Positions 45,694-59,560 of a stretch of 64,000 nucleotides of DNA are shown here, piece by piece (positions within the stretch are counted from its first letter, which is position 1; each line of letters begins with the position of its first letter). Where the stretch lies: contig NZ_LJIX01000006.1 of NCBI RefSeq assembly GCF_001420595.1, positions 4,306,857-4,370,856 of the forward strand. The letters are read 5' to 3'. The notes under the pieces are model-generated. The model was not told the DNA's origin and searched no databases. It saw only the letters and a list, made by a program, of their open reading frames with translations. A program made the translations under genes and the position numbers. Origin of the DNA: Cytobacillus solani (lineage in GTDB: Bacteria; Bacillota; Bacilli; Bacillales; Cytobacillaceae).

Positions 45694-45802
45694 ATATTCG
45701 CCGTCAGATTGATTTTATTGGACAAAAAAATGATATATTCGCCGTCAGCCACATTATATTGGACAAAAATGAAATATATTCGCCGTTACCCCAATTATAT
45801 TC
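45694..45802 (+). repeat. 41-bp tandem repeat (ATATTCGCCGT units)
   Basis: ATATTCGCC recurs at 45694, 45735 and 45776 with exact 41-bp spacing, and again after 21 bp at 45797. Units also share ATTATATTGGACAAAAA. It lies between the NERD stop and the eno terminator. Confidence 0.75.
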
Positions 45803-45810
45803 GCCAAACC

Positions 45811-45839
45811 ACCAAAAGGGGCGGCCACAATGGCCGCCC
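45811..45839 (-). terminator. Terminator of the eno gene cluster
   Basis: Perfect 9-bp GC-rich stem GGGCGGCCA/TGGCCGCCC with a 3-base loop; minus strand then reads CTTTTGG. Confidence 0.85.
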
Positions 45840-45847
45840 TGACAAAC

Positions 45848-49473
<3,626 letters not shown>

Positions 49474-49479
49474 TTATTT

Positions 49480-49735
49480 CGCTTTTCTCTGTCCAGCTCC
49501 AGCGCCTAGACCCTCGAGGTCATTAGTCATTCCATCAAGAAGGTTAAAGTACAACCTTCCTGCTGGACTGCCTTATGCTTGTCGCCCCTGATCAAGCCGC
49601 TTCCGCTTTTCTCTGTCCAGCTCCAGCGCCTAGACCCTCGAGGTCATTAGCCGTTCCCAAGTTGAAGGCAAAGAACGCCTTCTACTTGGACCCGTCTTAT
49701 GCTTGTCGGGCTAACAAGCCGCTTCCGCTTTTCTA
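49480..49735. repeat. Two tandem copies of a 124-bp element between tpiA and pgk
   Basis: CGCTTTTCTCTGTCCAGCTC, GCGCCTAGACCCTCGAGGTC and CTTATGCTTGTCG occur in both copies, offset by 124 bp. The middle of each holds a different hairpin: GAAGGTT/AACCTTC in the first, CCAAGT-GAAGGC/GCCTTC-ACTTGG in the second. Conserved borders with variable palindromic cores are seen in Bacillaceae genomes as dispersed elements. Confidence 0.8.
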
Positions 49736-50917
49736 TTTATCATTCAACGCAACTACACCAGGTAAAGCCTTGCCTTCCATAAACTCTAGGGAAGCACCGC
49801 CGCCCGTGGAAATATGGCTCATGCGGTCTGCAAGATAGAATTTTTCTACAGCTGCTGCAGAGTCCCCGCCGCCAATGACGGAATATGTATCGTTAGCTTC
49901 TGCTAATGCTTCAGCCACAGCCCTTGTTCCGCCAGCAAATTTATCCCATTCAAACACACCCATCGGTCCATTCCAGATGACTAGCTTTGAATTTTGGATC
50001 ACATCGCTGTAAATTTCAGCCGTTTTCGGTCCGATATCAAGCGCTTGCCAATCGGCTGGAATTTCCTCAATTGCAACCGTTTTTGTGTTTGCTTCCACGG
50101 AGAAGTCATCAGCAATGACAGCGTCAACTGGCATATAGAAGTTAACTCCCTTTTCTTGCGCTTTCTTCATAAATGATTTTGCTAAATCTATTTTATCTTC
50201 TTCTAAAAGTGATTTTCCTATTTCATGTCCATTTGCCTTTACGAACGTATAAGCCAAGCCGCCGCCAATGATTAAGTTATCTACCTTATCAAGCAGATTT
50301 TCAATCACGCCAATTTTATCCTTTACTTTTGCCCCGCCAATAATCGCTGTAAATGGGCGCTCTGGATTAGATAGAGCTTTTCCTAACACCTCTAGCTCCT
50401 TCTCCATTAAAAGTCCTGATACAGCTGGAAGATAATGAGCAATTCCCTCTGTTGAAGCATGGGCACGGTGTGCTGCTCCGAACGCATCGTTCACATAAAG
50501 ATCGGCTAATTCAGCAAAAGCCTTCGCTAGCTCAGGATCATTTTTTTCCTCGCCAGGATAGAAACGAACATTTTCAAGAAGCATGACATCTCCCTCGTTC
50601 ATTGTTCCTATCATTTCTTTAACCTCATCTCCATATGCTTCATCTGCTTTTTTCACTTCTTTTCCAAGAAGCTCAGACAAACGAGCTGCGACCGGTGTCA
50701 GGCGCAATTCCTCGACTGCCTGTCCCTTTGGACGTCCAAGATGACTGGCTAGAATTACTTTTGCTCCTTGGTCTGTTAAGTATTGAATCGTTGGCAGTGC
50801 AGCGCGGATTCGTGTTTCATCAGTCACTTTGCCATCTTTCATCGGTACATTGAAATCCACACGGCAAAATACCTTTTTCCCTTTTAAATCCACATCTTTA
50901 ACGCTTTTTTTGTTCAT
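49733..50917 (-). CDS. pgk: Phosphoglycerate kinase
   Basis: A 394-residue [47 protein letters not shown], the nucleotide site [14 protein letters not shown] and the ending [20 protein letters not shown]. It makes ATP from 1,3-bisphosphoglycerate. A terminator separates it from gap. Confidence 0.98.
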   Translation of the reverse strand: MNKKSVKDVDLKGKKVFCRVDFNVPMKDGKVTDETRIRAALPTIQYLTDQGAKVILASHLGRPKGQAVEELRLTPVAARLSELLGKEVKKADEAYGDEVKEMIGTMNEGDVMLLENVRFYPGEEKNDPELAKAFAELADLYVNDAFGAAHRAHASTEGIAHYLPAVSGLLMEKELEVLGKALSNPERPFTAIIGGAKVKDKIGVIENLLDKVDNLIIGGGLAYTFVKANGHEIGKSLLEEDKIDLAKSFMKKAQEKGVNFYMPVDAVIADDFSVEANTKTVAIEEIPADWQALDIGPKTAEIYSDVIQNSKLVIWNGPMGVFEWDKFAGGTRAVAEALAEANDTYSVIGGGDSAAAVEKFYLADRMSHISTGGGASLEFMEGKALPGVVALNDK

Positions 50918-51006
50918 CGCAAAATGACCCCCACATGTTTACAAATAAGTAGTACTTGCTTAGGCTTACACCAATGCAAAAATAATTGCGAAAACTCTTC
51001 ATAGAA

Positions 51007-51037
51007 AAAGGAGAGGGGTTTGTTCCCCGCTCCCCTT
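51007..51037 (-). terminator. Terminator between gap and pgk
   Basis: Imperfect hairpin AAAGGGGAGCGGGG/CCCCTCTCCTTT on the minus strand, followed by TTCT. It would end cggR-gap transcripts in part. Confidence 0.65.
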
Positions 51038-51114
51038 TACCATATATCATTATAGACGTTTGCACTTTCAATTTCCAATATGTTTAAAACTTTCCAAGGA
51101 ATTTTATTAAGATT

Positions 51115-53191
<2,077 letters not shown>

Positions 53192-53207
53192 TGATTTTAT
53201 CCTCCTG

Positions 53208-53243
53208 GACATTTTTTGTCCCCCGTAGACATATTATGTCCCG
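53208..53243 (-). promoter_or_regulatory. CggR operator
   Basis: Minus strand: CGGGAC-N6-TGTC, 4 bp, GGGGAC-N6-TGTC. This matches the known tandem CggR site CGGGAC-N6-TGTC-N4-CGGGAC-N6-TGTC with one change. It ends just before the cggR ribosome site. Confidence 0.92.
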
Positions 53244-53251
53244 ATTGAAGC

Positions 53252-53294
53252 AAAAAAAATCACTCCTGCTATAACTACATTTTAACAGGAGTAA
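53252..53294 (-). terminator. Terminator of the glutaredoxin-like gene
   Basis: ACTCCTG/CAGGAGT stem on the minus strand followed by GATTTTTTTTG. Confidence 0.8.
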
Positions 53295-53307
53295 TAAGTG
53301 AATTCAA

Positions 53308-53565
53308 TTAAAAAGATTTACTTTTTTCTGAAAACGCTTCACTAATGGTTAGATGATCAATTTGTCCGAATTGAATTTCTTCTCCATCGATTTCAACAAC
53401 CGGAATCATGATTCCATATTTTTCAGTTAATTCATCGCTCGTATCAATATCAATTTCTTCCAGAATAAAATCCCATTCTTCCTGTAATTCTAGGATGATC
53501 TTTTTCGCTTTATCACATAATGAACAACGGCTGCGTGTATAGAGCACAAGTGTACTTTTGTTCAT
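53308..53565 (-). CDS. Glutaredoxin/thioredoxin-like protein
   Basis: An 85-residue thioredoxin-fold protein with a CSLC redox motif (TRSRCSLCDKAKKI) and the cis-proline region IMIPVVEIDG. Start at 53565 follows GAAGGGAG. It lies 13 bp after rpoN on the same strand and likely shares its transcript. Partner proteins unknown. Confidence 0.85.
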   Translation of the reverse strand: MNKSTLVLYTRSRCSLCDKAKKIILELQEEWDFILEEIDIDTSDELTEKYGIMIPVVEIDGEEIQFGQIDHLTISEAFSEKSKSF

Positions 53566-53578
53566 TGCTATTCTCCCT

Positions 53579-54910
53579 TCATTCATAGCGTTTTCGTTTT
53601 GATGAAGAAGGAATACCGAGCTGATCCCGGTATTTCGCAATTGTTCTACGCGAAACAACCATCCCCTCTTGCTCTTTTAACAAATGAACGATTTCCTGAT
53701 CAGATAATGGCTTTTGTTTGTTTTCGCCTTCTACCAATTGGCTAATGATCGTCTTTACTTGCTTGGATGAGGTATTCTCATCTGATGTAGTCTTTATCGT
53801 GCTTGAGAAGAAGGATCTTAATTCGTACGTTCCAAAAGGGGTTTGCGCATACTTCTCTCTAACGGCACGACTGACCGTTGACTCATGAATTTCAAGTTCG
53901 TCCGCAATCTCCTTCATTGTCATTGGTCGTAAGTATGCAGGTCCATTCATAAAAAAGTCCCGCTGTTTTTCTACTATCTTCAAAGAAACCTTTGTTAATG
54001 TTTCTTTTCTTTGCTCAATGCTCTTCATGATCCATTGATAATCCTGCTGATTTTCCTGAATAAAGCGATTGACTGACTTATCATTGTTAGACGAGAACTT
54101 TTCATAGTACGCGCTGTTAAAGCTAATTTTCGGCAATGCCTCATCAAATATACTTACTGTAAAGGATTCCCCATCCCACTTAATCACAACATCTGGCACT
54201 ATGTAAGCAGATTTTTCGTGTTGAAAGGAGGAAGCTGGTCTTGGATTTAATGTTTGAATGAAATCGAATACCTCTTGAATCTCATTCAATTTTACATTGA
54301 GCAATTTTGATATATCCTTCCATTTCTTTTCAGCAAAAGGAAGGAAATGCTTTTCTATGATTTCTTCTGCGAGTACATTCCTCTTCTCACAGCGCCGTAA
54401 TTGCAATAAGAGGCATTCTTGCAAATTCCGGGCACCGATCCCAGCGGGCTCTAATCCTTGCAATAGTTTAAGATGTTCATAGACTTCTTCGTCCGATAGT
54501 TTAAAATGAGCGGCTACTTCACTTACCTCTGCACGAAAGTAACCGTTTTCATCGATACACTCAATTAAATAGTCAAATACTTTTTTTCCATTTATAGTTA
54601 ATCGATTGAGATCTACCTGTGACTTTAAATATTCATCTAGATAAGTCACCGTTTCCCCAATCTGTTCAATCCAGTTTTGCTTATCTTTATCCACTTTCTT
54701 GCGAGTTGGCTTCACTCGATCCTTCCGGGGGTCCATGGCTTGCACATTGCCAGGCTCAATCTGCAATAAGGGGTTTTCCAAAGCTTTATTCTCTAAAAAT
54801 GCAGAAAGCTCCTGTGTATTATATTGCAGCAAGGCAATCGCCTGAGTAAGCTCTTGCGTCATCGTTAGCTTTAAAGTCTGCTGCTGCCATAACCCTGCTT
54901 GTAAGTTCAT
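53579..54910 (-). CDS. rpoN: RNA polymerase sigma-54 factor
   Basis: A 443-residue sigma-54: N-terminal region I (QQQTLKLTMTQELTQAIALL), core-binding region, HTH (TMKEIADELEIHESTVSRAV) and the RpoN box VSRRTIAKYRDQLGIP near the end. In Bacillus (SigL) it serves amino acid catabolism and cold adaptation with enhancer-binding proteins. Confidence 0.96.
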   Translation of the reverse strand: MNLQAGLWQQQTLKLTMTQELTQAIALLQYNTQELSAFLENKALENPLLQIEPGNVQAMDPRKDRVKPTRKKVDKDKQNWIEQIGETVTYLDEYLKSQVDLNRLTINGKKVFDYLIECIDENGYFRAEVSEVAAHFKLSDEEVYEHLKLLQGLEPAGIGARNLQECLLLQLRRCEKRNVLAEEIIEKHFLPFAEKKWKDISKLLNVKLNEIQEVFDFIQTLNPRPASSFQHEKSAYIVPDVVIKWDGESFTVSIFDEALPKISFNSAYYEKFSSNNDKSVNRFIQENQQDYQWIMKSIEQRKETLTKVSLKIVEKQRDFFMNGPAYLRPMTMKEIADELEIHESTVSRAVREKYAQTPFGTYELRSFFSSTIKTTSDENTSSKQVKTIISQLVEGENKQKPLSDQEIVHLLKEQEGMVVSRRTIAKYRDQLGIPSSSKRKRYE

Positions 54911-55199
54911 CTTAATCCCCCCTCGTGTTCATTTTACAATAACGGGAAGGAATGTTGTATGGAAAAATATTGTCATAGGGAAGTCTTGCAGTACTGTTCA
55001 AAACAAAAAAGGGATGAAGTGAATGCTTCAATCACTTTATAATAATAGAGAAGATTCTTCAATGATTTAAGCATACAAGCCATTCATTTTAACTTTTTAT
55101 TTCAACTATGATAAGTTTAAATCTTGTCCTGTCATTTTCTAAATCCATGTGGGATTATTATAACTTTAATTATTTTTTAAACTAAAAGGGGGAAGCCAA

Positions 55200-56177
55200 A
55201 TGGATTTCATAACGATTGATTTTGAAATAGCCAATAACCATATGAACAGTGCATGCTCTTTAGGAATGGTATTCATCCAGAACAATAAAATCATTGACGA
55301 AAAGTATTATCTGATTCAGCCTCCTACCCTCGAACTCGATCAAGAGATGTCAAAAATACATGGTCTTTCTTTTGATGATTTAAAGAACGCACCAAAATTT
55401 GATGAAGTGTGGGGGGAGATTAGCCATTATTTTCATAATGAGAGTTTATTTGTCGCACATAATGCTCAGTTCGATATGAATGTATTGAGAAATTGCTTGA
55501 AAACCTATTCAATTGAAGTTCCTGAATTCGACTATGTGTGCAGTATTCCAATAAGTACTCGCGCGTGTAGTGGGGAAGGTATCGGCAGCTCATTAAAAGA
55601 CCGTGCAGAAAGGTTTGGCATAACTCTTAATAATCACCACAACGCCTTAGATGATGCGAGAGCATGTGCGGAATTAGTTTTAAAATGCATGGAAACAAAA
55701 AGAAGGAAATCCATCCATACCTATATTAGTACCTATAGTTCAATACCGATAAAACGATTCTCAGAATTAAAGATTCAAACGGAATTTAAGAAGAGAAAAA
55801 AGAATTTCGCCAAAATATCCACAAAAGACATGATTCCATCTACTAACGATTTTGATATTCACCACCCTTTTTATAGTAAAAATTTTGTTTTTACTGGTGA
55901 ATTAACAATGGATCGTGAGGAAGCCATGCAAAGAGTAGTTAACCTAGGAGGAATCATTAAAAGTGGAGTAAGTTCTAAAACAAATTATCTTGTCGTTGGA
56001 AAACAGGATCATTTACTTGTTGGAAGCAGCGGATTAAGCTCAAAGGAAAGAAAAGCTTATGAGCTAATTGAAGCAGGAAGGAATATTGAAATTCTCACGG
56101 AAACTAAGTTTAGAAAACTGCTAGATTGCCGATTAATTCTAACATCTATCGTACGCAAAAAATATGTACTGAACTAG
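55200..56177 (+). CDS. DnaQ-like 3'-5' exonuclease with BRCT domain
   Basis: A 325-residue protein. The exonuclease domain shows ExoI FITIDFEIANNH (D, E), ExoII FVAHNAQFDMNVL and ExoIII HNALDDARACAEL (H...D). The C-terminal BRCT domain (about 220-310) shows NFVFTGELTMDREEAMQRVV, GGIIKSGVSSKTNYLVVG and KERKAYELIEAG, like that of DNA ligases. It is preceded by AAAGGGGGAAG. The fold suggests DNA proofreading or repair. It stands alone. Confidence 0.9.
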   Translation: MDFITIDFEIANNHMNSACSLGMVFIQNNKIIDEKYYLIQPPTLELDQEMSKIHGLSFDDLKNAPKFDEVWGEISHYFHNESLFVAHNAQFDMNVLRNCLKTYSIEVPEFDYVCSIPISTRACSGEGIGSSLKDRAERFGITLNNHHNALDDARACAELVLKCMETKRRKSIHTYISTYSSIPIKRFSELKIQTEFKKRKKNFAKISTKDMIPSTNDFDIHHPFYSKNFVFTGELTMDREEAMQRVVNLGGIIKSGVSSKTNYLVVGKQDHLLVGSSGLSSKERKAYELIEAGRNIEILTETKFRKLLDCRLILTSIVRKKYVLN

Positions 56178-56207
56178 TTTTAATGGAGAAAGAGGCCTAC
56201 GGGCTTG

Positions 56208-56262
56208 TAGCTGAAAAAAAGCCGTAAACCCATGAAACGTTTGGGCTTACGGCTTTTCGCTA
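56208..56262. terminator. Bidirectional terminator
   Basis: AAAGCCGTAAACCCA pairs with TGGGCTTACGGCTTT; T-runs lie on both strands. It ends the 50-residue gene on the minus strand and could also end the exonuclease gene. Confidence 0.85.
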
Positions 56263-56275
56263 TGATATTTCTAAA

Positions 56276-56428
56276 TTAAAGTAGCGCCCTCTGCAGGAAA
56301 CGAACCCAATCCTGCATCGCAATAGATGTACCGATTCTTCTAACCAATTTACCAGCCTTTTTCTGTTTCCTTCTATTTATACTGTTCCCAGCCATGAATT
56401 CCTTAATCGACATTGTCTGAACACTCAT
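56276..56428 (-). CDS. Small basic protein (50 aa)
   Basis: An ATG behind GGGAGG opens a 50-codon frame: MSVQTMSIKEFMAGNSINRR, KQKKAGKLVRRIGTSIAMQD, WVRFLQRALL, then TAA. It is highly basic in the middle with an amphipathic C-terminal helix. The excellent ribosome site and downstream terminator support a real gene. I do not recognise the family. Its basic nature suggests nucleic-acid or membrane binding, but that is guesswork. Confidence 0.7.
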   Translation of the reverse strand: MSVQTMSIKEFMAGNSINRRKQKKAGKLVRRIGTSIAMQDWVRFLQRALL

Positions 56429-56707
56429 TTTAAGTCCTCCCATAGGTAGATTTGGTTTTTCAGACCTTCACATAGCTGCTAAAGCTTTTTCTTTCGATAA
56501 GGTGGATTTGTCACCCAAATAAGTGCAAATTGTGGATTATATGTGGATAACTTTGTATATCTTTTGACTTTTTGAATGTTTTTTGCCATGGTTTGTTTGT
56601 AATCGATCTCAATAAATGGTGGAGTTTGTTGGAGATGAAGACTACGTCTGCTACGAATCGCAAGAGCACTAACGGTACAGAGAAAAATCTCTGGGGAGAT
56701 TTGGTGG
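56429..56707. other. Gap between the small basic gene and yolD-like gene
   Basis: No gene is supported on either strand; should hold the promoter of the 50-residue gene. Confidence 0.45.
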
Positions 56708-56742
56708 AATAAATAAAGCTCTTCTCAAATGAGAGGAGCTCC
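56708..56742 (-). terminator. Terminator of the YolD/WYL operon
   Basis: GCTCTTCTC (56718-56726) pairs with GAGAGGAGC (56731-56739); the minus strand continues TTTATTTATT. Confidence 0.8.
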
Positions 56743-56745
56743 ACT

Positions 56746-56985
56746 TTATAATACCGAAACTTTCATTATGTCCATAAAAGGAACTTTAGTAACCTTTGAA
56801 TCCTTTTCGATATAAATTAATTTTGTGCGGCTATCCATTTTTATAATATTCCCCTGAACGGTTCCTTTTTCCCAAACATCTAAAATTACTTCTGTTTTTT
56901 CATCATATGCCTCTACAAGTGTATTTCCAATCTCCTCTAACTCGAATTCATCCCTTGTTGGTCGTTTTCTCTTAACTTTAGCCAT
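56746..56985 (-). CDS. YolD-like family protein
   Basis: A 79-residue protein with the YolD pattern: an N-terminal KRKRPTRDEFELEEIG, and a beta-rich part with VWEKGTVQGNIIKMDSRTKL and VPFMDIMKV. In B. subtilis, YolD-type genes accompany Y-family polymerase genes (uvrX, yqjW) and are SOS-controlled. It lies 2 bp after a WYL gene, and the pair is preceded by a LexA-like box, consistent with DNA damage control. Confidence 0.78.
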   Translation of the reverse strand: MAKVKRKRPTRDEFELEEIGNTLVEAYDEKTEVILDVWEKGTVQGNIIKMDSRTKLIYIEKDSKVTKVPFMDIMKVSVL

Positions 56986-56987
56986 AA

Positions 56988-57206
56988 TTATGCCCCTCTA
57001 CTTAGGCTGTTTACTTGCCCGACTGATAAGATGTTACTTATTTTAAAGGTTCTCTGCTGTTTCCGAATATAGCAATAGGCTTTAAATGACTCCTCGTTTA
57101 CTGATAACACCTTAATTTTTCGCTGGCTAATATTCCCCTTACAGTCCTGGTAAATCATTTCTAATAATGCCCCACTTGCTGCCGCCTTTAATAGTAAACT
57201 TCTCAT
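56988..57206 (-). CDS. Small WYL-domain protein
   Basis: A 72-residue protein with a minimal WYL/SH3-like fold: LLEMIYQDCKGNISQRKIKV, FKAYCYIRKQQRTFKISNIL. Start at 57206 has AAAGGAGG upstream; the longer frame from 57257 would cross the LexA-like box. WYL domains bind nucleic acid or nucleotide signals. Co-transcribed with the YolD-like gene. Confidence 0.75.
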   Translation of the reverse strand: MRSLLLKAAASGALLEMIYQDCKGNISQRKIKVLSVNEESFKAYCYIRKQQRTFKISNILSVGQVNSLSRGA

Positions 57207-57236
57207 CAATCTGACCTCCTTTACCATCATTTTATA

Positions 57237-57250
57237 CGAACGTTCATTCG
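57237..57250 (-). promoter_or_regulatory. LexA-like SOS box for the WYL/YolD operon
   Basis: The minus strand reads CGAATGAACGTTCG, matching the Bacillus LexA box CGAAC-N4-GTTCG except at one base, and abuts a TATAAA -10 hexamer (57236-57231). Confidence 0.65.
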
Positions 57251-57258
57251 GTTTCAAG

Positions 57259-57288
57259 TTGAATAAAGAACTAACGTTCGCATATAAT
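57259..57288 (+). promoter_or_regulatory. SOS promoter with LexA-like box for the 57-residue gene
   Basis: TTGAAT (57259-57264), 18 bp, TATAAT (57283-57288). The spacer holds AGAACTAACGTTCG (57267-57280), matching CGAAC-N4-GTTCG at all but the first base. Confidence 0.75.
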
Positions 57289-57310
57289 ATACGAAAAGGA
57301 GATGGAATTA

Positions 57311-57484
57311 ATGAAAAAAGACCGTGAAACTATAAAGTTGACTGTCATGATGCTACCAGAACATGTACAGAGTTTAAAAGATGCACTGGTAGGTATGTTC
57401 ATTCAAAAAGACACTTCAAAGGTTATATACGAAACCCCGTCTAAAAAGAATTTACGACTAGTTAAGATAATGAATGGAGAATAA
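57311..57484 (+). CDS. Small SOS-controlled protein (57 aa)
   Basis: A 57-residue protein: MKKDRETIKLTVMMLPEHVQ then SLKDALVGMFIQKD and a basic tail. ATG at 57311 has AAAAGGAG upstream. The promoter carries a LexA-like box, and the gene is divergent to the WYL/YolD operon. I do not recognise the family. Confidence 0.7.
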   Translation: MKKDRETIKLTVMMLPEHVQSLKDALVGMFIQKDTSKVIYETPSKKNLRLVKIMNGE

Positions 57485-57497
57485 AATATTTGTATAT

Positions 57498-57519
57498 AGC
57501 CCCTCCAACCGGAAGGGCT
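57498..57519 (+). terminator. Hairpin downstream of the 57-residue gene
   Basis: AGCCCCTCC/GGAAGGGCT stem with a 4-base loop; only a weak T-run follows. Confidence 0.5.
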
Positions 57520-57693
57520 CATTAATTTGGATTGTTTATCTAACACAGCAGTTTAGTGGAAAAATCGTCATTAGCTTTGTTCAACATTCGGGCCATTTAA
57601 TGGAGTAAGGGTTATAGAGCATACGAAGAGGTTAGCGTAACAATGATAATTATCTTATAATTACCATAAACATATAAATCGGAGAGTGAGAGT

Positions 57694-58134
57694 ATGAACC
57701 AAGTAAAAAGTATAGAGACGGAAATGTATAATATAGCGACGGAATTTATAACCAAGAGATATCCTACAGGTTGGGGTGGTGTAGCAGTAATTCATACTGA
57801 TGATGGTAAATTTTTAACAAGTGTCTCTATAGAAACAGCAAATAGTAGCGTTGATTTATGCATTGAGGTTGGAGCAATGTGTGAAGCACATAAATTTAAT
57901 TCTTGTGTATCACATTGCTTATGTGTAGTAAGAGATGACGAAAATAGTCCATTTAAAGTACTTTCACCTTGTGGTGTTTGTCAAGAAAGACTTAGATTTT
58001 GGGGGACAGATGTAAAAGTAGGCGTTACAACTCCAGATAATTGCTTGAAGTTTGTAACATTAGAAAACTTACAACCTTATCATTGGACAAACGCTTATCC
58101 TTTTGAAACCCTTGAGCATTACTCTAAGGATTAA
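57694..58134 (+). CDS. Cytidine/blasticidin-S deaminase-like protein
   Basis: A 146-residue zinc deaminase of the CDA fold. Zinc and catalytic motifs: VDLCIEVGAMCEAHKF (C-x-E) and SPCGVCQERL (PCxxC). The length and LCIEVGA form resemble blasticidin-S deaminases more than housekeeping Cdd. A good ribosome site (GGAGAG) is present. The gene ends 25 bp before a truncated IS110 element. Confidence 0.85.
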   Translation: MNQVKSIETEMYNIATEFITKRYPTGWGGVAVIHTDDGKFLTSVSIETANSSVDLCIEVGAMCEAHKFNSCVSHCLCVVRDDENSPFKVLSPCGVCQERLRFWGTDVKVGVTTPDNCLKFVTLENLQPYHWTNAYPFETLEHYSKD

Positions 58135-58621
58135 GTTATACCAATTAATATAGAAATATTTATATCACAGCTACTTTAAAGGGTTTTCCTTCTTCACGTT
58201 TCTTATCGTAATACTCTCGTAATCGCTTATTACGGGGAATAATTTCATCTGTCGTTTTCTGCTTGCGACAATCTCGAATGGCACATTTAACTGCCATATA
58301 CAAGGCCTGTCTTAGTCTGCTAGAGCCTCTTTTGGTAATTCGATTTAAAGTACCTTTGAATGTACCAGATTCAAAGATACTCGGATCGATTCCGGCAAAT
58401 GCTACTAGTTTCTTAGGATGATTAAACCGATCAATTTCCCCAATCTCAGAAATAATCGTGGCAGCGATTTTTTCACCGATGCCGGGGATGGACCGGATAA
58501 TCTTACACTCTTCAATATGCTTTGCTAAAGCATCTATCTCGTCTTCAAGCGTGGATAGTGTAGCTTTGAAATAAAGTTTAATTAAAAAAATGTTATTAAC
58601 CTTGATAAACGAACAAAAGAA

Positions 58622-58663
58622 AAGAGCATGTTTTGAAAAAAAGATTAATCAAAACATGCTCTT
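58622..58663 (-). terminator. Terminator within the passenger transposon
   Basis: Perfect 14-bp stem AAGAGCATGTTTTG/CAAAACATGCTCTT; on the minus strand followed by TTCTTTTG. It lies 200 bp past the GNAT stop. Confidence 0.8.
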
Positions 58664-58862
58664 CTTGTGTTAAATTGAAAGATTCTTTTATAAAAAAGTT
58701 TGATCATTTTTTGTTCCTTCTTCAACAAAAGCCCCCGTTAGTTGAAGAATATCATTAATTTCAACTTCCTTCTCAAAAATTCCTTCTGATTTTTAACAAT
58801 ACGACCCAATTACTGAACAGAATTAATTAGTTTCTTAACACACTAATACTCCCTATGTCTTT

Positions 58863-59327
58863 TCAATTAAATTCATAGCGCATTGTATGGCTCACATCTA
58901 TAAATCCTTGCTTTTCATATAAAGTAATAGCACCAATATTTTCAGACAGTACATTCAACTCTAAGTAATCTAAATTTCGATTTTCAGCCCATTTTTTTGC
59001 TTCTAATAACAAAGCTGAACCAATTCCTTGAGATTGATATTTGGTTCCAACAATTATATCTGGAATAAATGCGTATTTGTGTTCAACCAAACACGTATAT
59101 GATGGTGTGATTAGTTCTTGAATAAGTAAAAAACCTATAGTACAGTTATCAATTTCAGCTAATAAAATATCCGAATCCTTTTCATTGATTGTTTTCCTTA
59201 TAAACTCTACATCCTGCTTTGCAGGCTTTATATATTTGGGCTGAAAGTTTGACATTTTAAAAAAAAGCTCTTGATATAAAATTTCTATTTGATTAACTTG
59301 CTCTAGCGTAGCTAACTTTATATTCAT
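58863..59327 (-). CDS. GNAT-family N-acetyltransferase
   Basis: A 154-residue GNAT protein: motif A IVGTKYQSQGIGSALLLEAK (the Q/RxxGxG/A acetyl-CoA loop) and motif B NRDLDYLELNVLSENIGAIT, ending LYEKQGFIDVSHTMRYEFN. GGAGGAAC precedes the ATG. It is the sole gene of the small transposon at 58559-59573, and may confer resistance to an amine compound, which is inferred from family and mobility. Confidence 0.9.
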   Translation of the reverse strand: MNIKLATLEQVNQIEILYQELFFKMSNFQPKYIKPAKQDVEFIRKTINEKDSDILLAEIDNCTIGFLLIQELITPSYTCLVEHKYAFIPDIIVGTKYQSQGIGSALLLEAKKWAENRNLDYLELNVLSENIGAITLYEKQGFIDVSHTMRYEFN

Positions 59328-59500
59328 ATTGTTCCTCCAAAGTTCTTTTAAAATTATTTAAAGCAATATACTCTTATGTGAAATAATAACATATTTCTAA
59401 ATTTAAAATTAACTATTCAAAATCTGATATTTATTACGCTAACCTGCCGTGTTAGTTCAATAAGAAAAACTGAAGTGTAGATAATTCCGACTCATCATTT

Positions 59501-59560
59501 TTATAAACGGTATGACTTTCTTTAAAACGGTACATCTTTTTTATAAACAGTACGTCTTTA
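59501..59560 (-). repeat. Three 20-bp iterons at the transposon end
   Basis: TTATAAACGGTATGACTTTC (59501), TTTAAAACGGTACATCTTTT (59521) and TTATAAACAGTACGTCTTTA (59541) follow with exact 20-bp period; the TIR itself (TTTCAAAGCTACA) resembles a fourth. They look like transposase-binding sites. The opposite end has only the TIR. Confidence 0.8.

Noticed and set aside
56280-56360. tRNA-like sequence on the minus strand (GGTTCG and paired CCTGC)
   Set aside because: T-arm loop is far too long and no acceptor stem fits; the same bases form the end of a 50-codon gene with a strong ribosome site.
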